From contig OMQS01000145.1 in assembly GCA_900313295.1 (NCBI GenBank), forward strand, positions 1 through 5,980: DNA of 5,980 nt, read 5' to 3'. How positions within the stretch are numbered: position 1 is the first letter of the stretch; every line of letters starts with the position of its first letter. A model generated the notes under the pieces. It was not told the DNA's origin. It saw only the letters and a program-made list of their open reading frames with translations, and did no database searches. This DNA is from an uncultured Eubacteriales bacterium (lineage in GTDB: Bacteria > Bacillota > Clostridia > Oscillospirales > Oscillospiraceae). Made by a program: the position numbers and the translations under genes. Positions 1 through 3,962 of this stretch are shown here, piece by piece.

Positions 1-13
1 CGCCTGCAGGCGC

Positions 14-60
14 AAAAAAATCAAATCATTTTCCCGAACGACATGTGCGTAAGGGAAAAT
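14..60 (-). terminator. Possible terminator hairpin downstream of the feoA pair
   Basis: On the minus strand ATTTTCCC (60-53) pairs perfectly with GGGAAAAT (35-28). A second short helix lies inside (ACG 40-38 with CGT 50-48) and the loop has seven bases. After a seven-base gap there is a run of seven T (20-14 read on the minus strand). The distance between stem and T run is long for a classical intrinsic terminator, so this is only a candidate end for the feoA transcript, about 110 bases after the last stop codon. Confidence 0.35.
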
Positions 61-66
61 ACCTCT

Positions 67-124
67 CAGTCTGCAAGTGTGGAATTTTGTCGCCTTGCGG
101 CAAAATTATGCGCGCAGCAGACTG
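67..124. repeat. Nested inverted repeat (two-tier hairpin)
   Basis: The outer arms CAGTCTGC (67-74) and GCAGACTG (117-124) are perfect reverse complements. Inside them AATTTTGTCGC (83-93) pairs with GCGGCAAAATT (97-107) around a three-base loop, with one T/G pair. Four further bases can pair between the tiers (78-81 with 113-116). It is non-coding in all frames I can support. It may be part of the feoA 3' untranslated region or a dispersed intergenic repeat; one copy cannot tell which. Confidence 0.6.
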
Positions 125-135
125 CAAGCCCTTTT

Positions 136-160
136 CCGGGAAATTCTAAAAATTTTCCGG
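136..160. repeat. Hairpin just after the feoA stop codon
   Basis: CCGGGAAATT (136-145) and AATTTTCCGG (151-160) form a 10-base inverted repeat with one G/T pair and a five-base loop. It begins seven bases past the feoA stop codon. On the minus strand no T run follows, so it is not a standard terminator. It could be an mRNA 3'-end stabiliser or one arm of alternative pairings with the other GGGAAAA/TTTTCCC copies between 28 and 140. Confidence 0.45.
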
Positions 161-166
161 CAGGTT

Positions 167-388
167 TTATTCTACCTCGATCATCTCGATGTCGGCCTTG
201 CGCAGGCTCAGCTCGTAGCCGCGGACGGTGACCTCCACAGGGTCGCCCAGAGGCGCCACCTTGCGCACGTAGACCTCCACGCCGCGGGTGATGCCCATGT
301 CCATAATGCGGCGCTTCACGGGGCCTTCGCCGTGGAGCTTGACCACCTTGGCGGTTTCGCCGATCTTGACTTCCTTCAGTGTTTTCAT
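167..388 (-). CDS. feoA: FeoA domain protein, ferrous iron transport accessory (second of two)
   Basis: Codes for 73 residues, the usual size of a stand-alone FeoA. FeoA is a small cytoplasmic protein with an SH3-like beta-barrel that supports the FeoB ferrous-iron permease. The family features are clear: an N-terminal strand (KVVKLHGEGPVKRRI, 14-28), the turn MDMGITRGVEV (29-39), and the C-terminal strands APLGDPVEVTVRGYELSLRKADI (45-67; Pro46, Gly48, Asp49 and Gly57 typical). The start is supported by AAAGGAG (403-397) eight bases upstream. This ribosome site overlaps the stop codon of the upstream feoA-like gene, so the two share an mRNA and are probably translationally coupled. No feoB follows inside the window; the next 166 bases are non-coding. 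Confidence 0.93.
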   Translation of the reverse strand: MKTLKEVKIGETAKVVKLHGEGPVKRRIMDMGITRGVEVYVRKVAPLGDPVEVTVRGYELSLRKADIEMIEVE

Positions 389-401
389 GCCATTTTCTCC
401 T

Positions 402-614
402 TTATATCATAATTTTTCTTGCCATTTCTTCGCTGATAGCCACGCGGGACTCCTTCACCTTCACGATGAGGTTGCCGCCCAAGGCGGACACCACGGTGGC
501 GCTGCCGCCGGCCACAAAGCCCAGATCCTCCAGATGCTTGCGCACCTCCGGACTGCCGCCCACATGGCGGATGACGTTTTCCGAGCCTTTATCTGCCAGT
601 GCCAAAGGCATCAT
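402..614 (-). CDS. feoA: FeoA-like protein, first gene of the feoA pair
   Basis: Codes for 70 residues from the chosen start. The frame is open further upstream to an ATG at 656, but GGGAGGG (627-621) lies six bases before the ATG at 614, and translation from 656 would run through the leader, so 614 is preferred (611 is a second in-frame ATG). The product looks like a divergent FeoA: a first strand ENVIRHVGG (12-20), the turn EDLGFVAGGSATVVS (29-43), then GGNLIVKVKESRVAISEEMARKI (46-68), where the last helix and ARKI ending are typical of FeoA. It probably acts with the adjacent feoA in ferrous iron uptake, or as a regulatory FeoA paralogue. It is the first gene after the promoter at 692-720. 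The two copies share the fold but clearly differ in sequence, so this is an old duplication. Confidence 0.88.
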   Translation of the reverse strand: MMPLALADKGSENVIRHVGGSPEVRKHLEDLGFVAGGSATVVSALGGNLIVKVKESRVAISEEMARKIMI

Positions 615-631
615 ATGTATCCCTCCCATAA

Positions 632-649
632 GGTTCGATATATCTAACC
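632..649. promoter_or_regulatory. 18-base palindrome in the feoA leader (site 3)
   Basis: GGTTCGATATATCTAACC pairs with itself at eight of nine positions. Read on the minus strand it starts GGTTAGA, close to the AGTTAAA half-sites at 668-685 and 692-709, and has the same 18-base size. It lies in the 5' untranslated region just before the ribosome site of the first feoA gene. The GGTTAG/AACC arms recall DtxR/IdeR-family half-sites, but assignment to a regulator is inference. Confidence 0.45.
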
Positions 650-667
650 ACTGCATAAAAATAAAAT

Positions 668-685
668 AGTTAAAAGCATTTAACT
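668..685. promoter_or_regulatory. 18-base perfect-arm palindrome at the feoA transcription start (site 2)
   Basis: AGTTAAA (668-674) and TTTAACT (679-685) are perfect reverse complements with four bases between them. The site begins where transcription from the promoter at 692-720 should start, a repressor position. Its centre is 24 bases from the centre of site 1. Its arms are AT-only except for one G-C pair, so it is a poor RNA terminator and better explained as a protein site. The likely ligand is an iron- or manganese-sensing repressor (DtxR/MntR or Fur family); the sequence does not decide which. Confidence 0.6.
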
Positions 686-691
686 GCCAAC

Positions 692-709
692 AGTTTAATA
701 CCTTTAACT
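692..709. promoter_or_regulatory. 18-base palindrome over the feoA -10 box (site 1)
   Basis: Minus strand AGTTAAAGGTATTAAACT has arms AGTTAAA and TTAAACT, matching at six of seven paired positions, and shares the left arm AGTTAAA exactly with site 2. It covers the -10 box and part of the spacer, so a bound protein would block RNA polymerase. Together with sites 2 and 3 it looks like a multi-site metalloregulator operator. Confidence 0.55.
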
Positions 710-720
710 TTTCTTGTCAA
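692..720 (-). promoter_or_regulatory. Promoter of the feoA-feoA transcript
   Basis: On the minus strand a perfect -35 box TTGACA (720-715) is followed, after exactly 17 bases, by the -10 box TAAACT (697-692, four of six matches to TATAAT). Transcription should start near 685, leaving a leader of about 70 bases before the ATG at 614. Sites 1 and 2 overlap the -10 box and start point. Confidence 0.75.
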
Positions 721-840
721 GTACCCATTATAAAAAAATTATAAAAATTAGCAGGGTGTCCAAATCTGTCCGATCGCGGCAAAAATTCATCGTCAACGAT
801 GCCAATAAAGCCCGCCGCTCGACATGCACCGCACTCCCCA

Positions 841-966
841 AAAATGTCATTGCGAACCAGTGACCGACGTCACTGGTGTGGCAATCCGTAGTATTCTTTG
901 CACCGCACCTCTTGTCACACGGGGGAACGGATTCCCACGTCGCTGCGCTCCTCGGAATGACATTTT
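841..966. repeat. Palindromic interspersed element with nested hairpins (REP/MITE-like)
   Basis: A 126-base element bounded by perfect 11-base inverted ends AAAATGTCATT (841-851) and AATGACATTTT (956-966); the match continues inwards with one mismatch. Within it GTGGCAATCCGT (878-889) faces ACGGATTCCCAC (927-938), one mismatch, and a separate perfect hairpin ACCAGTGAC / GTCACTGGT (856-864, 869-877) is inserted on the left arm. It has no coding capacity of its own. The ends resemble the TGTCATTGCGAGG...GTGGCAATCCG repeats that I recall as widespread in Clostridia genomes; that family link is from memory and needs a genome search. Confidence 0.75.
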
Positions 967-984
967 AACGAAAATCATCCCGCC

Positions 985-1012
985 CTGCGTAGGGGCGGGG
1001 TTCTACCCCGCC
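985..1012. repeat. GC-rich palindrome, CTGCGTAGGGGCGG type
   Basis: GGCGGGG (994-1000) and CCCCGCC (1006-1012) form a perfect 7-base stem around TTCTA, preceded by CTGCGTAGG. The leader is nearly the same as in the palindrome at 1041-1072 (CTGTAGGGCGG), so the two are probably diverged members of one dispersed repeat family. No T run follows on either strand. Confidence 0.6.
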
Positions 1013-1040
1013 TGATCTGCCGCACCCTCCCAGTTATCTC

Positions 1041-1072
1041 CTGTAGGGCGGCACCCATGTGTGCCGCCGCCC
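1041..1072. repeat. GC-rich palindrome, CTGTAGGGCGG type
   Basis: GGCGGCAC (1047-1054) and GTGCCGCC (1061-1068) form a perfect 8-base stem around CCATGT, preceded by CTGTAG. It is the second member of the repeat pair with 985-1012 and lies in the same orientation 56 bases away. It is probably an intergenic dispersed repeat; there is no evidence of a gene. Confidence 0.6.
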
Positions 1073-1174
1073 GACACGCTCTGTAAGAAAACATGAAGAA
1101 AGTCAGTAAAATCAATGTTTTCAGAGGCAGGGAAACGCGGTGCGAAGTCGAAACAATCAAATACTGACAGGCGC

Positions 1175-1209
1175 AAAGGGCGTTGATACGCAAATATCAG
1201 CGCCCTTTT
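1175..1209 (+). terminator. Strong hairpin, terminator-like on the plus strand
   Basis: AAAGGGCGTTGATA (1175-1188) pairs with TATCAGCGCCCTTT (1195-1208): 14 pairs including one T/G pair, loop CGCAAA, then T and C. On the plus strand it resembles an intrinsic terminator with a short T run; on the minus strand the T/G pair becomes a mismatch and the T run is three bases. No plus-strand gene ends before it. It may serve as a back-up end for minus-strand transcripts or close a short plus-strand RNA. Confidence 0.45.
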
Positions 1210-1219
1210 CCTGTTCCCA

Positions 1220-1251
1220 CGCCAAAGGCAACAGCCCTATGGCGCTTTTTT
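1220..1251 (+). terminator. Terminator-like hairpin followed by six T (plus strand)
   Basis: CGCCA (1220-1224) pairs with TGGCG (1240-1244) and GGC (1227-1229) with GCC (1234-1236), with an internal loop between. One C follows, then TTTTTT (1246-1251). The T run gives a clear plus-strand direction, yet no plus-strand gene is visible upstream. Confidence 0.4.
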
Positions 1252-1264
1252 CATACAGGAGCAG

Positions 1265-1291
1265 AAGAAGACCGCCCGCAGGCGGCCTTTT
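1265..1291 (-). terminator. Terminator of the EIIC-like gene (possibly bidirectional)
   Basis: On the minus strand AAGGCCGCC, loop TGCG, GGCGGTCTT form a nine-pair stem with one G/T pair, followed by CTTCTG. It starts about 15 bases after the stop codon of the EIIC-like gene. On the plus strand the same hairpin is followed by TTTTAT, so it could work in both directions. Confidence 0.65.
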
Positions 1292-1305
1292 ATCGTTTAT
1301 AAGCA

Positions 1306-2412
1306 TCACAGATCCAGCTTCAGGTCGTTTTCCCCGATCCAGCCCCACTTGCGCAGGGGCAGGGCGATGAGCCAGCTCAGAAGAGCCGGCAGAACGAAGC
1401 ACACCAGCACCAGACCGACCCAGTCCATGGCGGTGATAGAGGCCTTGACGCCGGTGTCAATGTCCGCCAGCCAGCCGGTATACACGCCGATCTGACCCAC
1501 CAGGCCGCAGGTGCCCATGCCGCTGGACACCGCAGCGCCGTTCATCTCCATGCGGAAGATACAGGTGGCAATGGGGCCGGTGATGACGGAGGCCAGGGTG
1601 GGGGGGATCCAGATACGGGGGTTGCGGACAATGTTGCCCATTTGCAGCATGCTGGTGCCCAGCCCCTGTGCGGCCAGACCGCCCCAGCGGTTTTCCCGAA
1701 AGCTCATCACCGCAAAGCCCACCATCTGGGCGCAGCAGCCCGCCACAGCGGCGCCGCCGGCCAGACCCGTAAGCCCCAGCGCGGCGCAGATGGCGGCGGA
1801 GGAGATGGGCAGAGTCAGCGCAACGCCGATGACCACGGACACGATGATGCCCATGAAGAAGGGCTGCAGCTCCGTAGCCCACATGATGGCCTTGCCCACG
1901 GCGCTGGCAGCGGTGCCGATGGGGGCGGCAATGAGGGCGGCGGCGCCCACACCGCAGAGAATGGTGACAATGGGCGTCACCAGAATGTCGATCTTCGTCT
2001 CCTTGCTCACGGCTTTGCCGATCTCCGAGGCGATGATGGCCACGAACAGCACGGCCAGAGGCCCGCCGGCGCCGCCCATGGCGTTGGTGGCAAAGCCCAC
2101 GGGAATCAGGGAAAAGAGGACCATGGGCGGGGCATTCAGCGCCTGCCCGATGGCCACGGCCATGCCGGGACCCACCATGGCCGAGCACAGACCGCCGATG
2201 GTGTAGGCCGCGGCGTCCTCGCCCTTGCCCAGGGTGACAATGATGTCCGTCAGAAATCCGATGTGTAGCTGCGTGCCCAGTGTATTGAGAATGGTGCCCA
2301 CCAGCAGCGTGCAGAACAGACCCTGCGCCATGGCGCTCATGGCGTCGATGAAATACCGCTTAGGGGAGAACACGATGTCCTTGCGCCGCAGAAAGGCCGT
2401 TACTTTTTTCAT
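1306..2412 (-). CDS. Stand-alone PTS EIIC_2-family membrane transporter, predicted niacin/NAD-precursor uptake
   Basis: Codes for 368 residues. The frame is open to a GTG at 2454, but that stretch is promoter/palindrome DNA; ATG 2412 has GAGGTG (2422-2417) just upstream. The protein is strongly hydrophobic, with around eight to ten membrane segments across 28-60, 71-108, 117-135, 143-175, 183-235, 268-288, 297-315 and 327-353. It carries hallmarks of the EIIC_2 family (Pfam 'Phosphotransferase system, EIIC'): NAMGGAGGPLA (110-120), SFREN and GLAAQGLGTSMLQ (237-257), NPRIWIPPTLASVITGP (264-280), GMGTCGLVGQIG (298-309), and a charged C-terminus GENDLKLDL. No EIIA, EIIB or phosphoryl-acceptor domain is fused or adjacent, so sugar phosphorylation is doubtful. 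It has its own strong promoter with a NiaR-like palindrome and lies directly after niaR, so I infer transport of niacin or a related NAD precursor. Family assignment is firm; substrate is inference. Confidence 0.85.
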   Translation of the reverse strand: MKKVTAFLRRKDIVFSPKRYFIDAMSAMAQGLFCTLLVGTILNTLGTQLHIGFLTDIIVTLGKGEDAAAYTIGGLCSAMVGPGMAVAIGQALNAPPMVLFSLIPVGFATNAMGGAGGPLAVLFVAIIASEIGKAVSKETKIDILVTPIVTILCGVGAAALIAAPIGTAASAVGKAIMWATELQPFFMGIIVSVVIGVALTLPISSAAICAALGLTGLAGGAAVAGCCAQMVGFAVMSFRENRWGGLAAQGLGTSMLQMGNIVRNPRIWIPPTLASVITGPIATCIFRMEMNGAAVSSGMGTCGLVGQIGVYTGWLADIDTGVKASITAMDWVGLVLVCFVLPALLSWLIALPLRKWGWIGENDLKLDL

Positions 2413-2422
2413 AGTACACCTC

Positions 2423-2464
2423 AAAAAAAACAGAGTAGTCAGGTGTCTTGACACATGACTACTC
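2423..2464 (-). terminator. Intrinsic terminator of niaR
   Basis: On the minus strand the near-perfect hairpin 2464-2433 (14 pairs, one mismatch, loop AA or CAAG) is followed by TG and eight T (2430-2423), a textbook terminator 26 bases after the niaR stop codon. A transcript starting at the promoter 2493-2466 would begin near 2459, losing about five bases of the 5' arm; the shorter stem would then end six or more bases before the T run, which should weaken termination for that RNA only. Confidence 0.7.
2433..2464. promoter_or_regulatory. Putative NiaR operator at the start of the EIIC-like transcript
   Basis: GAGTAGTCA (2433-2441) faces TGACTACTC (2456-2464) and GTGTC (2443-2447) faces GACAC (2450-2454), with one mismatch (2442/2455) and central TT. 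The core GTGTCTTGACAC resembles the Firmicutes NiaR box as I remember it (GGTGTCTTGACACC-like). It begins two bases after the -10 box and covers the predicted start site, a classical repressor position, and the adjacent gene encodes NiaR. The almost loop-free symmetry suits a dimer binding site better than a pure RNA terminator, although it can serve as both. Confidence 0.65.
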
Positions 2465-2465
2465 C

Positions 2466-2493
2466 ATTATACCGTATTTCCGTATTTTGTCAA
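2466..2493 (-). promoter_or_regulatory. Promoter of the EIIC-like gene, overlapping the niaR stop codon
   Basis: On the minus strand a perfect TTGACA (2493-2488) and a perfect TATAAT (2471-2466) are separated by 16 bases. The -35 box overlaps the stop codon of niaR (2492-2490). Transcription should start near 2459, inside the palindrome 2433-2464, and give a leader of about 47 bases. Such a consensus promoter normally needs a strong repressor. Confidence 0.88.
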
Positions 2494-2999
2494 TCCTCCA
2501 GCAGCATGCCCAGATGCCGCAGGGCGTCGCACACCCGCGCAAAGGCGGCCTCGTCCGGCACGGACAGCCGGTGAAAGTGAAGCCCCTCCGTCAGCAGGCT
2601 CAGGGGCTGGGCGGCGTTTTCCTGCATTTTCCGCACGAATTCGTCCACGTCGTACCGGCAGGCGAGCTGCAAGGCGGCGGTGATCTCGCCATACACAGGG
2701 TGCTCCACCGTCACGTCCAGCACCGTGCAGCCGCAGTCCACCATGGTGTAAAGCTCCTCGCGGGTCTGCTGGGGGGTGTGGTGGCAGACCACCTGATGCA
2801 CCAGCCCCTCCTCAGAGGGGATCACATAGCCCCGTGAGGTGGACACGATCTGCGCGCCGCCGGCGCGCAGCAGAGCCACATCGCCCACGATGACCTGCCG
2901 GCTCACGCCCAGAAGCCCCGCCAACGCCGCAGCGCTCGCCGGAGCCTTGCTCTCCTTCAGATGCGACAAAATGGCCTCCCGCCGCTCCTTTGCCGTCAT
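2490..2999 (-). CDS. niaR: NiaR (YrxA) family niacin-responsive transcriptional repressor
   Basis: Codes for 169 residues, the usual family length. ATG 2999 is preferred over ATG 3020 because AAAGGGGG lies seven bases before it, while 3020 lacks a ribosome site. The N-terminus is a winged HTH of the HTH_11 type (4-60; recognition helix SRQVIVGDVALL, 33-44; wing IVSTSRGYVI, 51-60). The C-terminus is a 3H domain: CHHTPQQTREEL (72-83), VEHPVYGEI (98-106), GLHFHRL (139-145). The spacing of His74, Glu82, His141 and His143 matches the metal ligands described for the Thermotoga homologue TM1602, so the sensor looks intact. NiaR represses NAD synthesis and niacin uptake genes when niacin is plentiful. 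Here it lies between an ECF operon and the EIIC-like gene, whose promoter carries a fitting palindrome. No similar palindrome precedes niaR, so autoregulation is not supported. Confidence 0.93.
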   Translation of the reverse strand: MTAKERREAILSHLKESKAPASAAALAGLLGVSRQVIVGDVALLRAGGAQIVSTSRGYVIPSEEGLVHQVVCHHTPQQTREELYTMVDCGCTVLDVTVEHPVYGEITAALQLACRYDVDEFVRKMQENAAQPLSLLTEGLHFHRLSVPDEAAFARVCDALRHLGMLLED

Positions 3000-3027
3000 G
3001 CCGCCGCCCCCTTTGCACATAAATAAA

Positions 3028-3045
3028 CTATGTATTGTATCATAG
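3028..3045 (-). promoter_or_regulatory. Possible extended -10 promoter of niaR
   Basis: In the 56-base gap after the T-component stop codon the minus strand reads TGATACAAT (3042-3034), an extended -10 box (TGN plus TACAAT, five of six matches). No good -35 box is found at 17 bases (CTTTTA). It sits within a short palindrome CTATG/CATAG (3028-3032, 3041-3045). niaR may thus be transcribed from here or as the last gene of the ECF operon. Confidence 0.45.
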
Positions 3046-3055
3046 CACAGGCGCG

Positions 3056-3958
3056 TTAAAAGGGCAAGACTTCCCCGCTCGCGGTTTGCCGCAGCCGGTC
3101 AAAGCGCCGCTCCCCGATGGTTTCCAGCACCGGCGGCAGCAGGCACAGCGCCGCCCACGCCAGATAGAAAAAGCCCGACAGCGGCGTAATGGGCATCATC
3201 ACCACCCGCGGCGCAAAGCGGATCATGGTCTGATCCAGCAGAACCGCCATCAGCAGCACGCTGATGAGAAAACACATGCCCACCACGAAGCTCCTGTCCC
3301 GATTGTCAAAGCGGTACAGGGAGTAGGCCGTGCGCCCCCGCAGGGTGCAGCCCCGGCAGCGCATGGAGTCGGAGGTGGTCACGATGCCCTCGGTGAGCCA
3401 TGTCAGCAGAATAGAGCCGCGCCGCAGGGCGTTGCGCATGCGGACGAAGAGGTTCCCCTGTCCCTTGCCCCGACCGATGGCGCGCTGCGCCAGCTCGATG
3501 CGCCTGCGCTGTGCGTTGAGCCGAGGAACCATCCGCAGCAGAATGGACAGATACAGAGACAGGTGCGGCGACACCCGCCCCAACAGGTAGACGATCTTGT
3601 CCGTGGTGAACACGGCGTGCAGGCAGCCCAGCCACAGAATGGCCGCCGCGCACACCATGGCCCATGTCCCGCCGCAGAGGAAGGACTCCAGGGTGATTCG
3701 GTTGCCGATGAAATTTACGCCCAGCACCGTGACGCCGAAGTGGTTGTACGAACCGTACCACAGGGCGAAAAGCGCCGCAAGAGGCAGCAACCCCAGCCCC
3801 AAAAACAGGGCGCGCAGTCCCCGCAGCTTCAGCAGATAGATAAAGGCGCAGCAGTAGCTCAAAAGCAGGAACACCGGCTGGCGAAACAGGATCGTCCCCG
3901 TCAGCACGGCGACAAAGTACAGGCAGTTGATGGCCGGATGATAGCGTGAAAATTCCAT
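3056..3958 (-). CDS. ECF transporter T component (EcfT/CbiQ family)
   Basis: Codes for 300 residues, slightly longer than most EcfT proteins (about 260-280). It is the membrane scaffold that couples the ATPase to the substrate-binding S component. Hydrophobic segments lie at about 12-42, 49-68, 95-118, 222-241 and 260-275. The large cytoplasmic region between has the family's amphipathic coupling helices: SILLRMVPRLNAQRR (138-152), AQRAIGRG (157-164), and SMRCRGCTLRGRTAY (198-212), which matches the second coupling motif (usual form xMxARGF) with Cys in place of Ala. ATG 3958 follows the S-component stop by four bases, with GGAG about ten bases upstream. It is third in the visible ATPase-S-T operon. 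Dedicated linkage of all three parts points to a single-substrate (group I) ECF system. Confidence 0.9.
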   Translation of the reverse strand: MEFSRYHPAINCLYFVAVLTGTILFRQPVFLLLSYCCAFIYLLKLRGLRALFLGLGLLPLAALFALWYGSYNHFGVTVLGVNFIGNRITLESFLCGGTWAMVCAAAILWLGCLHAVFTTDKIVYLLGRVSPHLSLYLSILLRMVPRLNAQRRRIELAQRAIGRGKGQGNLFVRMRNALRRGSILLTWLTEGIVTTSDSMRCRGCTLRGRTAYSLYRFDNRDRSFVVGMCFLISVLLMAVLLDQTMIRFAPRVVMMPITPLSGFFYLAWAALCLLPPVLETIGERRFDRLRQTASGEVLPF

Positions 3959-3962
3959 GGCG

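Larger units (their letters stand above)
615..1305. other. Non-coding region between feoA pair and EIIC-like gene
   Basis: About 690 bases without a supported gene. From right to left it holds the terminator of the EIIC-like gene (1265-1291), two plus-strand terminator-like hairpins (1220-1251, 1175-1209), a loose hairpin GAAAACAT/ATGTTTTC (1087-1122), two GC-rich palindromes (1041-1072, 985-1012), a complex palindromic element (841-966), a short palindrome CATCGT/ACGATG (788-801), an AT-rich stretch (721-750), and the feoA promoter and operators (632-720). The small ORFs here run through repeats and lack ribosome sites. Confidence 0.75.

Noticed and set aside
727..743. Two TATAAT boxes on the minus strand upstream of the feoA promoter
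   Set aside because: No -35 box at 16-18 bases from either; the TTGACA/TAAACT pair at 720-692 is better spaced. They are probably chance in AT-rich DNA.
1125..1168. GGGAAACGCGGTGCGAAGTCG, faintly like the core of a cobalamin riboswitch
   Set aside because: The downstream conserved part (CCGC-ACTGT and the B12 box) is missing, stems do not form well, and no plus-strand gene follows.
824..1193. Small open frames 824-1015 (plus) and 975-1193 (minus)
   Set aside because: Both run through palindromic repeats, have no ribosome site, and their sequences follow the repeat units rather than any protein family.
1511..2268. Plus-strand open frames of 231 and 208 codons opposite the EIIC-like gene
   Set aside because: Low-complexity Ala/Met/Pro or Gly/His-rich translations without ribosome sites; shadows of the minus-strand gene.
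2413..2454. Upstream GTG start (2454) for the EIIC-like gene
   Set aside because: The extra 14 codons lie in the palindrome, T run and ribosome site; ATG 2412 has a clear GAGGTG.
3000..3020. ATG 3020 as start of niaR
   Set aside because: No ribosome site before it, and it would add MCKGGGG, which is simply the translated Shine-Dalgarno stretch of ATG 2999.
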